Below are positions 30,115 to 40,658 of a stretch of 64,000 bases of DNA, one piece after another; position 1 is the stretch's first letter; each line of letters begins with the position of its first letter. A program made the translations under genes and the position numbers. The stretch comes from Lysobacter lycopersici (GTDB lineage Bacteria; Pseudomonadota; Gammaproteobacteria; Xanthomonadales; Xanthomonadaceae): positions 1,440,001-1,504,000 of the forward strand of contig NZ_CP041742.1 of NCBI RefSeq assembly GCF_007556775.1. Reading direction: 5' to 3'. Below the pieces are notes generated by a model, which saw nothing but the letters and a program-made list of their open reading frames with translations, did no database searches and had not been told where the DNA came from.

Positions 30115-31107
30115 TCAACCGCGGTCGTCGGAACCGTATTCGCTGCTGTTGCGCGGGGTTCCATCGCCGATCGCCGACTGGAGGATCAGCAACCTCATCG
30201 CCAACTGGAACCCGCCGTTGTTGTTGAGCAGGAGCGGTTCCGACAACGGCAGCGCTTGTTCCTGGAAGCGATCGAGCAGCGCCCGATAGTGCTGGTGGCC
30301 AGCGCGGCTTTCGCCGTACTGCGCCCACAAGCCCTGCCAGCCGCGGAGTAGCTGCGCCGCAAGCCATTGCACTTGCTGCAATTGTGGATGCGGCAGCGCA
30401 TCGCCGAACAGCAACCCGAAATGCGACCGCATTTCCCACGGGCTCATCACGACGGGAACGTTGACCGATTCCAGCGGGAATTCGGCATCGACTCCCTGCG
30501 CAGGCTGCACGCGCTTGGGTTCCCACGGTCCCCGCGGCGGCGCCCCGATTGCACGTCCGCGCCCCACCAGGTCCCAGAACCCGCTTCCGCCCACGGTATC
30601 GACCACGAGGTGGATGCGCGCGGCATCGGCGTCGTTGATCACCCGGTGCATGCGCCAAGTGTCGAAGATCCAGCATTCGCCCGCGGCCATGTTGACGGCC
30701 ATGTCGCCGCATTCGAAGCGCACTGTCGGCTGGGTCACGATCGGCACGTGCACGCGCACGCGGTCGGCCCAGTAATAGCCCTGGTCGAAATGGCGCGACA
30801 CCTCGGCCTGCCCGGACAGGCGCATCAGCCGGCTGCGTCCGATCGTCGCGCCGAGGCCGGCGAAGACCTGCTGCAGGTAAGGGCAAGCACGCAGGTGCGG
30901 GGTGGGGAGCATCGGGCCGTCGAACGTCTCGTTCGCCGGATCGCCGTCGACCGCGACCAGCGGCAGCATCGAATTCCCCGCGAATCCCTGCGGATGCGGT
31001 TTCCAGCAGGATTCGTCGATCGCCAGCACTTCGCGCGCCAGCGCCTCGGCATCGAACAGCAACGGCAACTGGATGAACGGCACCTGCAGCTTCACGGAAC
31101 GCTCCAT
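30115..31107 (-). CDS. Aspartyl/asparaginyl beta-hydroxylase-like protein
   Basis: This 330-residue member of the 2-oxoglutarate/Fe(II) Asp/Asn hydroxylase family has iron ligands H106 and D108 (SRHFDQGYYW) and H154 (DTWRMHRVIND). A basic residue (R164) for 2-oxoglutarate lies in ARIHLVVD. The C-terminal 150 residues are helical and less conserved. Bacterial members often lie next to TonB receptors in xanthomonads and caulobacters, as here, but their substrates are unknown. ATG at 31107 begins MERSVKLQVP. It lies downstream of the ion-channel-like gene on the same strand with a 47-base gap. Confidence 0.85.
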   Translation of the reverse strand: MERSVKLQVPFIQLPLLFDAEALAREVLAIDESCWKPHPQGFAGNSMLPLVAVDGDPANETFDGPMLPTPHLRACPYLQQVFAGLGATIGRSRLMRLSGQAEVSRHFDQGYYWADRVRVHVPIVTQPTVRFECGDMAVNMAAGECWIFDTWRMHRVINDADAARIHLVVDTVGGSGFWDLVGRGRAIGAPPRGPWEPKRVQPAQGVDAEFPLESVNVPVVMSPWEMRSHFGLLFGDALPHPQLQQVQWLAAQLLRGWQGLWAQYGESRAGHQHYRALLDRFQEQALPLSEPLLLNNNGGFQLAMRLLILQSAIGDGTPRNSSEYGSDDRG

Positions 31108-31154
31108 GCCGCGGCCATCGCGGCTCGCGCATGTTAGCGCAGGCTTCGGCGCGG

Positions 31155-31805
31155 TCAGCGCTTGCGCAACAATCCCGCCATCCGCGCGACGACCACGGTC
31201 AGGTACATCACGCCGGTCCACTGCTCGACGATGACCAGCACGCGCGCGTGCGGCGTCGCCGGGTAGATGTCGGTGAGGCCGGTGGCGGACATGTTGGTCG
31301 CGCTCAGGAACAGGGCCTGCACCCAGGTGAGCGGCTGTTGCACCGCCGCGCCCGGAACCACGAATGCGCCCGGTTGCAGCAATTGCGCGCCGGAGAACAC
31401 CCAGGCATAGCCTTCGACGAACAGCATGAAGGTCGCGCCCGCCGCCCACAGTTCGTCGGTGGTGGTGCGTTCGTCCTGCATCATGTAGGCGATCAGCGCC
31501 GCGGCGGAATAGAAGAACGCGGCCGCGTAACCGGCCGCGCCGGCCACGCCCAGCGCGGTGATGCCGGTGAACCGGAATGCCGCGTGCGCACCGATGCCGA
31601 TGATCGCCAACGCCGCCGCGATCCATGCCTCGCGCGGCGAGCGACGCACCATCCACACCGCGGCGGACAGCACGCCGACGCTGAGCGCCGCGAGCACGCC
31701 CTGCCCGTGCCCGGTGTCGAACCACGGATACAGCAGCAACGCGGCCAACTGCACCAACAGCAGCGTGCGCGAAGGTTCGTGGGCGATGCGGAACAGCAGC
31801 TTCAT
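31155..31805 (-). CDS. Ion-channel-like membrane protein (two-helix pore family)
   Basis: This 216-residue protein has about six hydrophobic segments. The last two frame a pore-loop-like stretch, WVQALFLSATNMSATGLTDIYP, followed by ARVLVIVEQWTGVMYLTVVVARMAGL. This matches the C-terminus of Ion_trans_2 proteins annotated as potassium channels. The selectivity filter is TGLTD (175-179) where K+ channels have TVGYGD, so K+ selectivity is doubtful. Stop of the upstream thiC gene is 4 bases away, so it may be read from the TPP-controlled transcript. The function is unknown. Confidence 0.78.
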   Translation of the reverse strand: MKLLFRIAHEPSRTLLLVQLAALLLYPWFDTGHGQGVLAALSVGVLSAAVWMVRRSPREAWIAAALAIIGIGAHAAFRFTGITALGVAGAAGYAAAFFYSAAALIAYMMQDERTTTDELWAAGATFMLFVEGYAWVFSGAQLLQPGAFVVPGAAVQQPLTWVQALFLSATNMSATGLTDIYPATPHARVLVIVEQWTGVMYLTVVVARMAGLLRKR

Positions 31806-31809
31806 GCGC

Positions 31810-33832
<2,023 letters not shown>

Positions 33833-33885
33833 GTATTGCACCACAAAACGCCCCGGGATTCCTGCCGCCGGTTTCCAAGGCGGGT

Positions 33886-34386
33886 TCACCCAGCCTTGCG
33901 CAGTTTCGATCGGCTAATTTCCAACCAGCCTTTGCACGCATGTTCTTCAACGGTAAACGGCAAGACGTCACGATCCTGAATCGGACTGACATCTTTCGAT
34001 GCGCTAACGATCGTTCTTTCCAGAACCTTGCAAGAAATAATGTGGCCTCGATCCTCCGTAATCGAAATCAAATGTGCTTCTACGAAATATTTGACATCGA
34101 CCTTTCCGCAATCATCGGTCTTGACCTTCTTTTTTGCACCGTAGGCCCAAATAACTTTCGATTTGCTACCGATGTTTCGTTGATATGCAGGCGATCCTAG
34201 ATTTTCCAGAAGACTGTCCAAACGAACCGCATGGGACGCCATGGCCACATCGTCTTGAAGACGCCTTTCATTAATTGGGGTCCAGCCCGTCTCCTCGATA
34301 TTTATCGGACACTCATCCGCGTGAGCGCTAGCAAAAAAGATGGCCGCCGCTGAAGCAAGCACTGAGACCAGCAATCTGCTTTTCAT
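33886..34386 (-). CDS. Small secreted protein, unknown function, low GC
   Basis: This 166-residue protein has a signal peptide (LLVSVLASAAAIFFASAHA, cleaved before DECP). The mature domain has four Cys (DECPINI, DDCGKV, ISCKVL, HACKGW) that could form two disulfides, and is rich in Lys and Asp. No domain is recognised. Its GC content is clearly below that of korB and thiC, which suggests transfer. It ends about 50 bases before the TPP riboswitch region on the same strand, and starts 37 bases after the korB stop, so it may be read from the kor transcript. Confidence 0.7.
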   Translation of the reverse strand: MKSRLLVSVLASAAAIFFASAHADECPINIEETGWTPINERRLQDDVAMASHAVRLDSLLENLGSPAYQRNIGSKSKVIWAYGAKKKVKTDDCGKVDVKYFVEAHLISITEDRGHIISCKVLERTIVSASKDVSPIQDRDVLPFTVEEHACKGWLEISRSKLRKAG

Positions 34387-34423
34387 GGCGCTGGAACTTT
34401 CCCATTGATTCATTCGATGAATA

Positions 34424-35479
34424 TCAACGCAAGGCCGCGTTGATCTTCGCCAGCGTGTCCGCACCCGGCGACAACTCCGCCACGCCGAGTTTGTTCAGCG
34501 CCGCATCGACGGTGTTGAGGTGGCCGTGCAGGTCGCCGGCCTCCGGATCGACGTACAGCAGCCCGGTCGCGATCTCGCCCTGCGCATGTCGCTGCGCGAT
34601 CAGGTTCATCGCAGCCAGGCGATCGCGCGGGTCGTAGCCGGCGTCGAGCTTGCGCAGGCGCAGCACGCTGCCATCGTGCTGCTCGACCTCGATCATCCGA
34701 CCTTCCGCGTAATCGGCCTCGATGCGCGCGCGCGGCAGGATCACGTCCAGCCGGTTCACCGCCTCGTTGTGCTCGCGCACGTAGTCGTAGCTGCGCGTGC
34801 TGCCGGCGTGGTTGTTGAACGCCACGCACGGGCTGATCACGTCGAGGAAGGCCGCGCCGCGATGGCGGATCGCGCCCTTGATCAGCGGCACCAGCTGCGC
34901 CTTGTCGCCGGAAAAGCCGCGCCCGACGTAGCTGGCGCCGAGTTGCAGCGCCATCGCCACCATGTCCAGCGCCGAGTCGGTGTTGGCCACGCCCTTCTTC
35001 GACATCGAACCCTGGTCCGCCGTCGCCGAGAACTGGCCTTTCGTCAAACCGTACACGCCGTTGTTTTCGACGATGTAGACCATGTCCACGCCGCGGCGGA
35101 TCGCGTGCACGAACTGGCCAATACCAATCGAGGCGGAATCGCCATCGCCGGACACGCCGAGGTAGAGCAGCCCGCGGTTGGCGAGGCTGGCGCCGGTGAG
35201 CACGCTGGGCATGCGCCCGTGCACGGTGTTGAAACCGTGCGACTGGCCGAGGAAGTAGTCCGGCGTCTTGGAGCTGCAGCCGATGCCGCTGAGCTTGGCG
35301 ACGCGATGCGGCTCGATGTCGAGTTCCCAGCAGGCCTGGATGATCGCCGCGGAAATCGAATCGTGGCCGCAGCCGGCGCACAGCGTGGAGATCTTGCCCT
35401 CGTAGTCGCGGCGGGTGAACCCCATCGCGTTGCAGCCGAGGGTCGGGTGGTGGAGCTTGGGTTTGGCGAGGTAGGTCAT
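34424..35479 (-). CDS. korB: 2-oxoacid:ferredoxin oxidoreductase, beta subunit
   Basis: KorB is the thiamine-pyrophosphate subunit that decarboxylates a 2-oxoacid (probably 2-oxoglutarate) and passes electrons to ferredoxin. The 351-residue protein has CAGCGHDSIS (cluster/TPP), GIGCSSKTPDYF, the TPP motif GDGDSASIGIGQFVHAIRR with ENNGVYGLTKGQ, and HGRMPSV. It acts with KorA (35937-37775). The two genes are separated by a small LprI-like gene, which is unusual since they normally abut. 2-Oxoglutarate as substrate is inferred from family similarity. Confidence 0.92.
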   Translation of the reverse strand: MTYLAKPKLHHPTLGCNAMGFTRRDYEGKISTLCAGCGHDSISAAIIQACWELDIEPHRVAKLSGIGCSSKTPDYFLGQSHGFNTVHGRMPSVLTGASLANRGLLYLGVSGDGDSASIGIGQFVHAIRRGVDMVYIVENNGVYGLTKGQFSATADQGSMSKKGVANTDSALDMVAMALQLGASYVGRGFSGDKAQLVPLIKGAIRHRGAAFLDVISPCVAFNNHAGSTRSYDYVREHNEAVNRLDVILPRARIEADYAEGRMIEVEQHDGSVLRLRKLDAGYDPRDRLAAMNLIAQRHAQGEIATGLLYVDPEAGDLHGHLNTVDAALNKLGVAELSPGADTLAKINAALR

Positions 35480-35505
35480 TGCAGTGACTCCAATCGAATG
35501 CTGCG

Positions 35506-35919
35506 TTATCCGCCGAACTTCTCTACCCGCCAGCCATAGGATCTCTGTAGGCTTGCTTCACGTGCTCGCGTCTCGGCTTCGAGACAGGCCAGTCGTGCAG
35601 GCGGCCCACCGGTTCCGCCTCCGTAAAGCTGGTATTCGGCATCGCAAGTGGCGTCGCGATACTTGATCCAGAATCGTTGACTCTGGACCAAACGCCTTTT
35701 CTCCTCCGGATCCAATACGCGTTGCACGCGAGCGTATGTGTCGTTGAGTTTTGCATCGGACTTTTTCCAAGCCAAGTCAAGACACTCGGTCAAATCCGAC
35801 GTAATAACGACCCCGCGACATGGCCCGTCGGGAGCATTCATGCTTTGCGCATGTCCGTCGTGCGTGAAAACGAGCAGCAGAATCAAGCCGCATGAAAGCG
35901 CATTCCGCATGAAGACCAT
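35506..35919 (-). CDS. LprI N-terminal/DUF1311-like secreted protein
   Basis: This 137-residue protein has a signal peptide ending GHAQS and then the DUF1311 (LprI N-terminal) pattern: DLTECLDLAWKKSDAKLNDTYARV, EEKRRLVQSQRFWIKYRDATCDAEYQ and CLEAETRAREASL. Conserved Cys pairs are present. Members include lysozyme inhibitors and many proteins of unknown role. ATG at 35919 is preferred because GGAA lies upstream; ATG at 35910 is also possible. The GC content is low for this region. It sits between korA and korB on the same strand, like an insertion in the operon. Confidence 0.82.
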   Translation of the reverse strand: MVFMRNALSCGLILLLVFTHDGHAQSMNAPDGPCRGVVITSDLTECLDLAWKKSDAKLNDTYARVQRVLDPEEKRRLVQSQRFWIKYRDATCDAEYQLYGGGTGGPPARLACLEAETRAREASLQRSYGWRVEKFGG

Positions 35920-35936
35920 TTCCGGCTGGTGCTTCG

Positions 35937-37775
35937 TCACGCGACCTTTTCCTCGTGCGACGCCGGCCGCAGCCGCGCACCGATCGCGCCGGCGATGAAG
36001 CGCGCGGTGATCGGCGTGCCGTCGTAGTGCAGCACCGCGACCAGTCGCGCCGGGTCGATGCCGAACTCGTTCACCAGTAGGCTGCGCATCTGCCCGTCGC
36101 GGTTCTGCTCGACCACGAACACCGATTCATGCGCATCGATGAACTCGCGCACCGACTCCGGGAACGGGAACGCGCGCAGGCGCAAGGTATCGAGCGCGAT
36201 GCCGTCGGCGTGCAGCGCCTCAACCGCCTCGGCCATCGCCGGGCTGGTCGAACCGAAATAGATCGCGCCGTGCTTCGCCGGGATTTCCGAGCGCTCGACG
36301 ACCGGCTGCGGCACCAGCGACTTCGCGGTCTCCCATTTCCGCAGCAGGCGTTCCATGTTGTAGACGTAATCCGGCCCGCGTTCGGAATACTGCGCCTGCG
36401 GATTGCGCGAGGTGCCGCGGGTGAAGTACGCGCCCTTGTCCGGATGCGTGCCCGGCCAGGTGCGATAGGGAATGCCGTCGCCGTCGAGGTCCTTGTAGCG
36501 CGCGAATTCCCTGCCCGCGTCGAGATCTTCCGCGCTCAACACCTTGCCGCGGTCGTAGGCCCGGGTGTCGTCCCATGCGAACGGCGCGCACAGACGCTGG
36601 TTCATGCCGATGTCGAGGTCGGTCAGCACGAACACCGGCGTCTGCAGGCGATCGGCGAGGTCCAATGCCTGTGCCGCGTGGACGAAACACTCGTACGGAT
36701 CCTCGGGGAACAGCAGTACGTGCTTGGTATCGCCGTGCGAGGCGTAGGCGCACAAGGTGATGTCGGATTGCTGCGTGCGCGTGGGCATGCCGGTCGAGGG
36801 CCCGCCGCGCTGCACGTCGATGAGGGTGACCGGGATCTCGGCGAAATAGGCGAGGCCGATGAACTCGTTCATCAGCGAAATGCCCGGCCCCGAGGTCGAA
36901 GTGAAGGCGCGCGCGCCGTTCCAGCCGGCACCGACCACCATGCCGATCGAAGCGATTTCGTCCTCGGCCTGGATGATCGCGAACTTCGCGCGGCCATCGG
37001 CATCGACGCGATATTTCTGGCAGTACTTGGCGAAGGCTTCGGCCAGCGACGACGAGGGCGTGATCGGATACCACGCGCACACGGTCGCGCCGCCGTAGAC
37101 GCAGCCGAGCGCGGCGGCGGCATTGCCTTCGACGAAGATGCGGTCGCCGACCGCGTCGGCCTTGCGCACGCGCAGGCCGATCGGATGCGGCAGGTTTTTC
37201 ATCGCCCAGTCGCGACCGAGGTGCAGCGCCTCGATGTTGGGCTTGAGCAGTTTTTCCTTGCCCTTGTACTGCTCGCCGATCAGCGCCTCGATGACGGGAA
37301 CGTCCATGTCCAGCAGCGCGGACAACGCGCCGACGTACATGATGTTCTTGAACAGCTGGCGCTGGCGCGGGTCGGAATAGGTGGCGTTGCAGATTTCGGT
37401 CAACGGCACGCCGATGACGGTGACGTCGTCGCGGAACTTCGATTTCGGCAGCGGCTTGCTGTTGTCGTAGAAGAGATATCCGCCCGGCGAAATCTCGGCG
37501 ACGTCCGCGTCCCAGGTCTGCGGGTTCATCGCCACCATCAGGTCGACGCCGCCGCGGCGCCCGAGCCAGCCGGCTTCGGTCACGCGCACTTCGTACCAGG
37601 TCGGCAGGCCCTGGATGTTGGACGGGAAGATGTTGCGCGGGCTGACCGGCACGCCCATGCGCAGGATGGCCTTGGCGAACAATTCGTTCGCCGACGCGGA
37701 ACCCGAACCGTTGACGTTGGCGAACTTGACGACGAAGTCGTTGACCGCTTCGAGCGGTGCGATGGCGGCGGTCAT
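35937..37775 (-). CDS. korA: 2-oxoacid:ferredoxin oxidoreductase, fused gamma-alpha subunit
   Basis: This 612-residue protein fuses the gamma domain (residues about 15-190, VKFANVNGSGSASANELFAKAI, NIFPSNIQGLPTWYEVRVTEAGW) to the alpha domain (from about 215, GNAAAALGCVYGG and the YPITPSSSLAEAF active-site motif, with STSGPGISLMNEFIGLAYFAEIP). The fused layout is typical of aerobic and microaerobic KorA. Together with KorB and the iron-sulfur flavoprotein encoded upstream it should oxidise a 2-oxoacid with ferredoxin. A REP pair of about 90 bases separates it from the flavoprotein gene. Confidence 0.93.
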   Translation of the reverse strand: MTAAIAPLEAVNDFVVKFANVNGSGSASANELFAKAILRMGVPVSPRNIFPSNIQGLPTWYEVRVTEAGWLGRRGGVDLMVAMNPQTWDADVAEISPGGYLFYDNSKPLPKSKFRDDVTVIGVPLTEICNATYSDPRQRQLFKNIMYVGALSALLDMDVPVIEALIGEQYKGKEKLLKPNIEALHLGRDWAMKNLPHPIGLRVRKADAVGDRIFVEGNAAAALGCVYGGATVCAWYPITPSSSLAEAFAKYCQKYRVDADGRAKFAIIQAEDEIASIGMVVGAGWNGARAFTSTSGPGISLMNEFIGLAYFAEIPVTLIDVQRGGPSTGMPTRTQQSDITLCAYASHGDTKHVLLFPEDPYECFVHAAQALDLADRLQTPVFVLTDLDIGMNQRLCAPFAWDDTRAYDRGKVLSAEDLDAGREFARYKDLDGDGIPYRTWPGTHPDKGAYFTRGTSRNPQAQYSERGPDYVYNMERLLRKWETAKSLVPQPVVERSEIPAKHGAIYFGSTSPAMAEAVEALHADGIALDTLRLRAFPFPESVREFIDAHESVFVVEQNRDGQMRSLLVNEFGIDPARLVAVLHYDGTPITARFIAGAIGARLRPASHEEKVA

Positions 37776-37792
37776 GCGGGAACCTCAAATGC

Positions 37793-37884
37793 CGTCATCC
37801 CGGCGAAGGCCGGGATCCAGCTTTTGCCCTTGAATGTCGCCGGAGCAAGAACAAGAGCTGGATCCCGGCTTGCGCCGGGACGAC
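37793..37884. repeat. REP-type inverted pair
   Basis: GTCATCCCGGCGAAGGCCGGGATCCAG at 37793-37819 (given here as a pattern: GTCATCCCGGCGAAGGCC then GGGATCCAG) and its inverted partner at 37858-37884 flank 38 bases. The family resembles the CCCGGCGAAAGCCGGG repeats seen widely in proteobacteria, and a second pair lies at 55569-55639. Confidence 0.85.
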
Positions 37885-37902
37885 GAAACAATCTACTTGT
37901 GC

Positions 37903-39726
37903 TCACGCCGCCTCCCTCTCGTTCTTCCCGCGACACCCAGACCCCGCATACGTTTCCAGCAACAGGAACTTCTGCATGTCCCAGGCGCCGGTCGGGCAGC
38001 GTTCCGCGCACAGGCCGCAGTGCAGGCAGACGTCCTCGTCCTTGACCATCACCCGGTGCGTCTTCAGCGGTTCGGACACGTACAGCGGCTGTTCGACGTT
38101 GAGCGCCGGCGCAGTCAAATGCTTGCGCAAATCCGCTTCATCGGCGTTCGCGGTGAAGGTGATGCAGTCGGTCGGGCAGATGTCGACGCAGGCATCGCAT
38201 TCGATGCACTTGTCGCGGGTGAACACGGTTTCGACGTCGCAGTTGAGGCAGCGCTGGGTTTCCTTCCACGCCGTCTCCATGTCGAAGCCGAGCTCGACCT
38301 CGACCTTGATGCTGTCGAGTTTCTTCGCCGCCTCCGACCACGGCACCACGAAGCGCTCGTCGGGCGAGACCGCGTTGTCGTAGGTCCACTCGTGGATGCC
38401 CATCTTCTGCGACACCAGCGTCACGTCCGGCGCGGGACGCTCCTTGGTGTCCTCGCCGTTGAGCAGCTTGTCGATGCTCACCGCCGCGGCGTGGCCGTGG
38501 GCGACGGCCCAGATGATGTTCTTGGGCCCGAACGCCGCGTCGCCGCCGAACAGCACGTTCGGCAGGGTCGATTGGTGCGTGACCTTGTCGACGATGGGCA
38601 TGCCCCATTCGTCGAAGGCGATGCCGAGGTCGCGCTCGATCCACGGGAACGCGTTTTCCTGGCCGACCGCGATCAGCACCTCGTCGCAATCGAAACTCTC
38701 GTCCGGCTCGCCGGTGGCGACCAGCTGGCGGCGGCCACGTGCATCGCGGACCGCGCGCACCTTTTCGAACATCATGCCGACGAGATTGCCGTTTTCGTGC
38801 AGGAAAGCCTTGGGCACGCGGTAGTCGAGGATCGGGATGCCTTCGTGCATCGCGTCCTCCTTTTCCCACGGGCTCGCCTTCATCTCGTCGAAGCCCGAAC
38901 GCACGACCACCTTCACGTCCTCGCCGCCGAGGCGCCGCGCGCTGCGGCAGCAATCCATCGCGGTGTTGCCGCCGCCGAGCACCAGCACGCGCTTGCCGAC
39001 TTTTTCGACGTGGCCGAAATACACGTTCGCCAGCCAGTCGAGGCCGACGTGGATGTGCGCGTCGGCTTCCTTGCGGCCGGGGATGTCGAGGTCGCGGCCG
39101 CGCGGTGCGCCGCTGCCGACGAACACCGCGTCGTACTGCTTCGACAGCAGTTCGCGCATGGATTCGATGCGGTGGCCGCCGACGAATTCCACGCCAAGGT
39201 CGAGGATGTAGCCGGTTTCCTCGTCGATCACCTGTTCGGGCAGGCGGAAGCGCGGCACCTGTGTGCGCATGAAGCCGCCCGCTTTTGGATCCGCTTCGAA
39301 CACGGTGACGGAATAGCCGAGCGGGGCGAGATCGCGCGCGACGGTGAGCGAGGACGGCCCGGCGCCGACGCAGGCGATGCGCCTGCCGTTCGATTGCGCG
39401 GCGCGTTTCGGCATGCGCGCGGAGACATCGCCCTTGAAGTCGGCGGCAACGCGCTTCAGCCGGCAGATCGCGACCGGCTCGGGTTTGTCGCCATTGTTCT
39501 CTTCGACACGCCCGCGCCGGCAGGCCGGTTCGCAGGGACGGTCGCAGGTGCGACCGAGGATTCCCGGGAACACGTTGCTGCGCCAGTTCACCATGTAGGC
39601 GTCGGCGTAGCGTCCGGCGGCGATCAGGCGGATGTACTCGGGCACCGGCGTATGCGCCGGGCATGCCCACTGGCAATCGACGACCTTGTGGAAGGTGTCG
39701 GGATTTCCGATATCGGTCGGCTTCAT
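37903..39726 (-). CDS. FAD/NAD(P)-binding iron-sulfur oxidoreductase (kor-associated)
   Basis: This 607-residue protein has an N-terminal GltD-like cysteine cluster (CQWACPAH, CDRPCEPACRR). A FAD site follows (CVGAGPSSLTVARDLAPLG) and a NAD(P) site (VLGGGNTAMDCCRSARRLGG). The C-terminus carries two 4Fe-4S ferredoxin motifs, CIECDACVDICPTDC and CLHCGLCAERCPTG. It could pass electrons between NAD(P)H and ferredoxin for the KorAB enzyme next door. ATG at 39726 begins MKPTDIGNP. It is the first gene of the minus-strand kor locus and diverges from tetR across 143 bases. Confidence 0.9.
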   Translation of the reverse strand: MKPTDIGNPDTFHKVVDCQWACPAHTPVPEYIRLIAAGRYADAYMVNWRSNVFPGILGRTCDRPCEPACRRGRVEENNGDKPEPVAICRLKRVAADFKGDVSARMPKRAAQSNGRRIACVGAGPSSLTVARDLAPLGYSVTVFEADPKAGGFMRTQVPRFRLPEQVIDEETGYILDLGVEFVGGHRIESMRELLSKQYDAVFVGSGAPRGRDLDIPGRKEADAHIHVGLDWLANVYFGHVEKVGKRVLVLGGGNTAMDCCRSARRLGGEDVKVVVRSGFDEMKASPWEKEDAMHEGIPILDYRVPKAFLHENGNLVGMMFEKVRAVRDARGRRQLVATGEPDESFDCDEVLIAVGQENAFPWIERDLGIAFDEWGMPIVDKVTHQSTLPNVLFGGDAAFGPKNIIWAVAHGHAAAVSIDKLLNGEDTKERPAPDVTLVSQKMGIHEWTYDNAVSPDERFVVPWSEAAKKLDSIKVEVELGFDMETAWKETQRCLNCDVETVFTRDKCIECDACVDICPTDCITFTANADEADLRKHLTAPALNVEQPLYVSEPLKTHRVMVKDEDVCLHCGLCAERCPTGAWDMQKFLLLETYAGSGCRGKNEREAA

Positions 39727-39846
39727 TCGACCCCGCTGGCTCAAGACCGGACGCGCCGGCCGTCGCTTGCGATTCCGAGTCTAGTCCGGAACCCACCGCG
39801 AACGGCAGCGGCTGCGGCCCCGGCCAGCCTTCACCTGCAATAACGT

Positions 39847-39856
39847 ACCGATTGGT
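39847..39856. promoter_or_regulatory. Possible TetR operator
   Basis: ACCGATTGGT (with flanking GT and CTAGT) is an imperfect palindrome of the ACC...GGT kind bound by TetR/AcrR regulators. It lies 14 bases upstream of the tetR start in the divergent promoter, so autoregulation is plausible. Confidence 0.4.
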
Positions 39857-39869
39857 CTAGTATTGGCGC

Positions 39870-40535
39870 ATGTCTCCCGCCACCGCCCGCGCCCAGCCCG
39901 CCAAGCCCAATGCCCCGGGCCGGCCCAAGGATCTCGGCAAGCGCGCCGCGATCCTCGAGGCGGCCAAGCGCCTGTTCGTGGAACAGGGCTACGACGGCGT
40001 GAGCATGGACCAGATCGCGGCCGCGGCCGGCGTCTCCAAGCTCACCGTGTACAGCCATTTCGGCGACAAGGATGCGCTGTTCGCCGCCGCCGCGCGCGCC
40101 TATTGCGAACAGCAATTGCCGGCGGAACTGTTCGACCCGAACCCGGACACGCCCTTGCGCGCACGCCTGTTCGAGATCGCGCAGGCCTTCTACGCGATGG
40201 TCAGCTCGCCCGAAGCCGTGGCCGGGCACCGCATCCTGTGCACGCCGCAGATGGCCGATTCGCCGGTGCCGGCGATGTTCTGGGAAGCCGGGCCGAAGCG
40301 GGTGCAGGCCGAATTCGCTGAACTGCTGCAGCGGCGCATCGATGCCGGCGAACTCGAGGTCGACGACGTGCCGCGCGCGGCTTCGCAGTTCTTCACCCTG
40401 CTCAAGGGCGACGCGCACGCGCAACTGGTGATGGGCTGCGGCAGCGACGCCTGTCGCGACGGGGTGCGGATGCACCTCGCGGCCTCGGTGGACATGTTCC
40501 TGCGCGCCTATGCGAAACGCCCATCGGCGGCGTGA
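39870..40535 (+). CDS. TetR family transcriptional regulator
   Basis: This 221-residue repressor has an N-terminal helix-turn-helix (AAILEAAKRLFVEQGYDGVSMDQIAAAAGVSKLTVYSHFGDKDALFAA), the classical TetR pattern. A C-terminal ligand and dimer domain of about 140 residues follows, related to the AefR-like C-terminal group. The inducer is unknown. It lies upstream of the isoaspartate methyltransferase and tolC genes on the same strand (123-base gap), as in other xanthomonads, so tolC control is possible but unproven. Confidence 0.92.
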   Translation: MSPATARAQPAKPNAPGRPKDLGKRAAILEAAKRLFVEQGYDGVSMDQIAAAAGVSKLTVYSHFGDKDALFAAAARAYCEQQLPAELFDPNPDTPLRARLFEIAQAFYAMVSSPEAVAGHRILCTPQMADSPVPAMFWEAGPKRVQAEFAELLQRRIDAGELEVDDVPRAASQFFTLLKGDAHAQLVMGCGSDACRDGVRMHLAASVDMFLRAYAKRPSAA

Positions 40536-40658
40536 CTTCGGTGACGCTGACTTCCGGCACTCTGTCATGGTGTGCTGGCACAGCCACACTCCCCGCAACC
40601 GCGACATCGGCTCCGCCTTAGAATTCCCTCCCCTCCAGAGCCACGCGGCCCCCGATCC

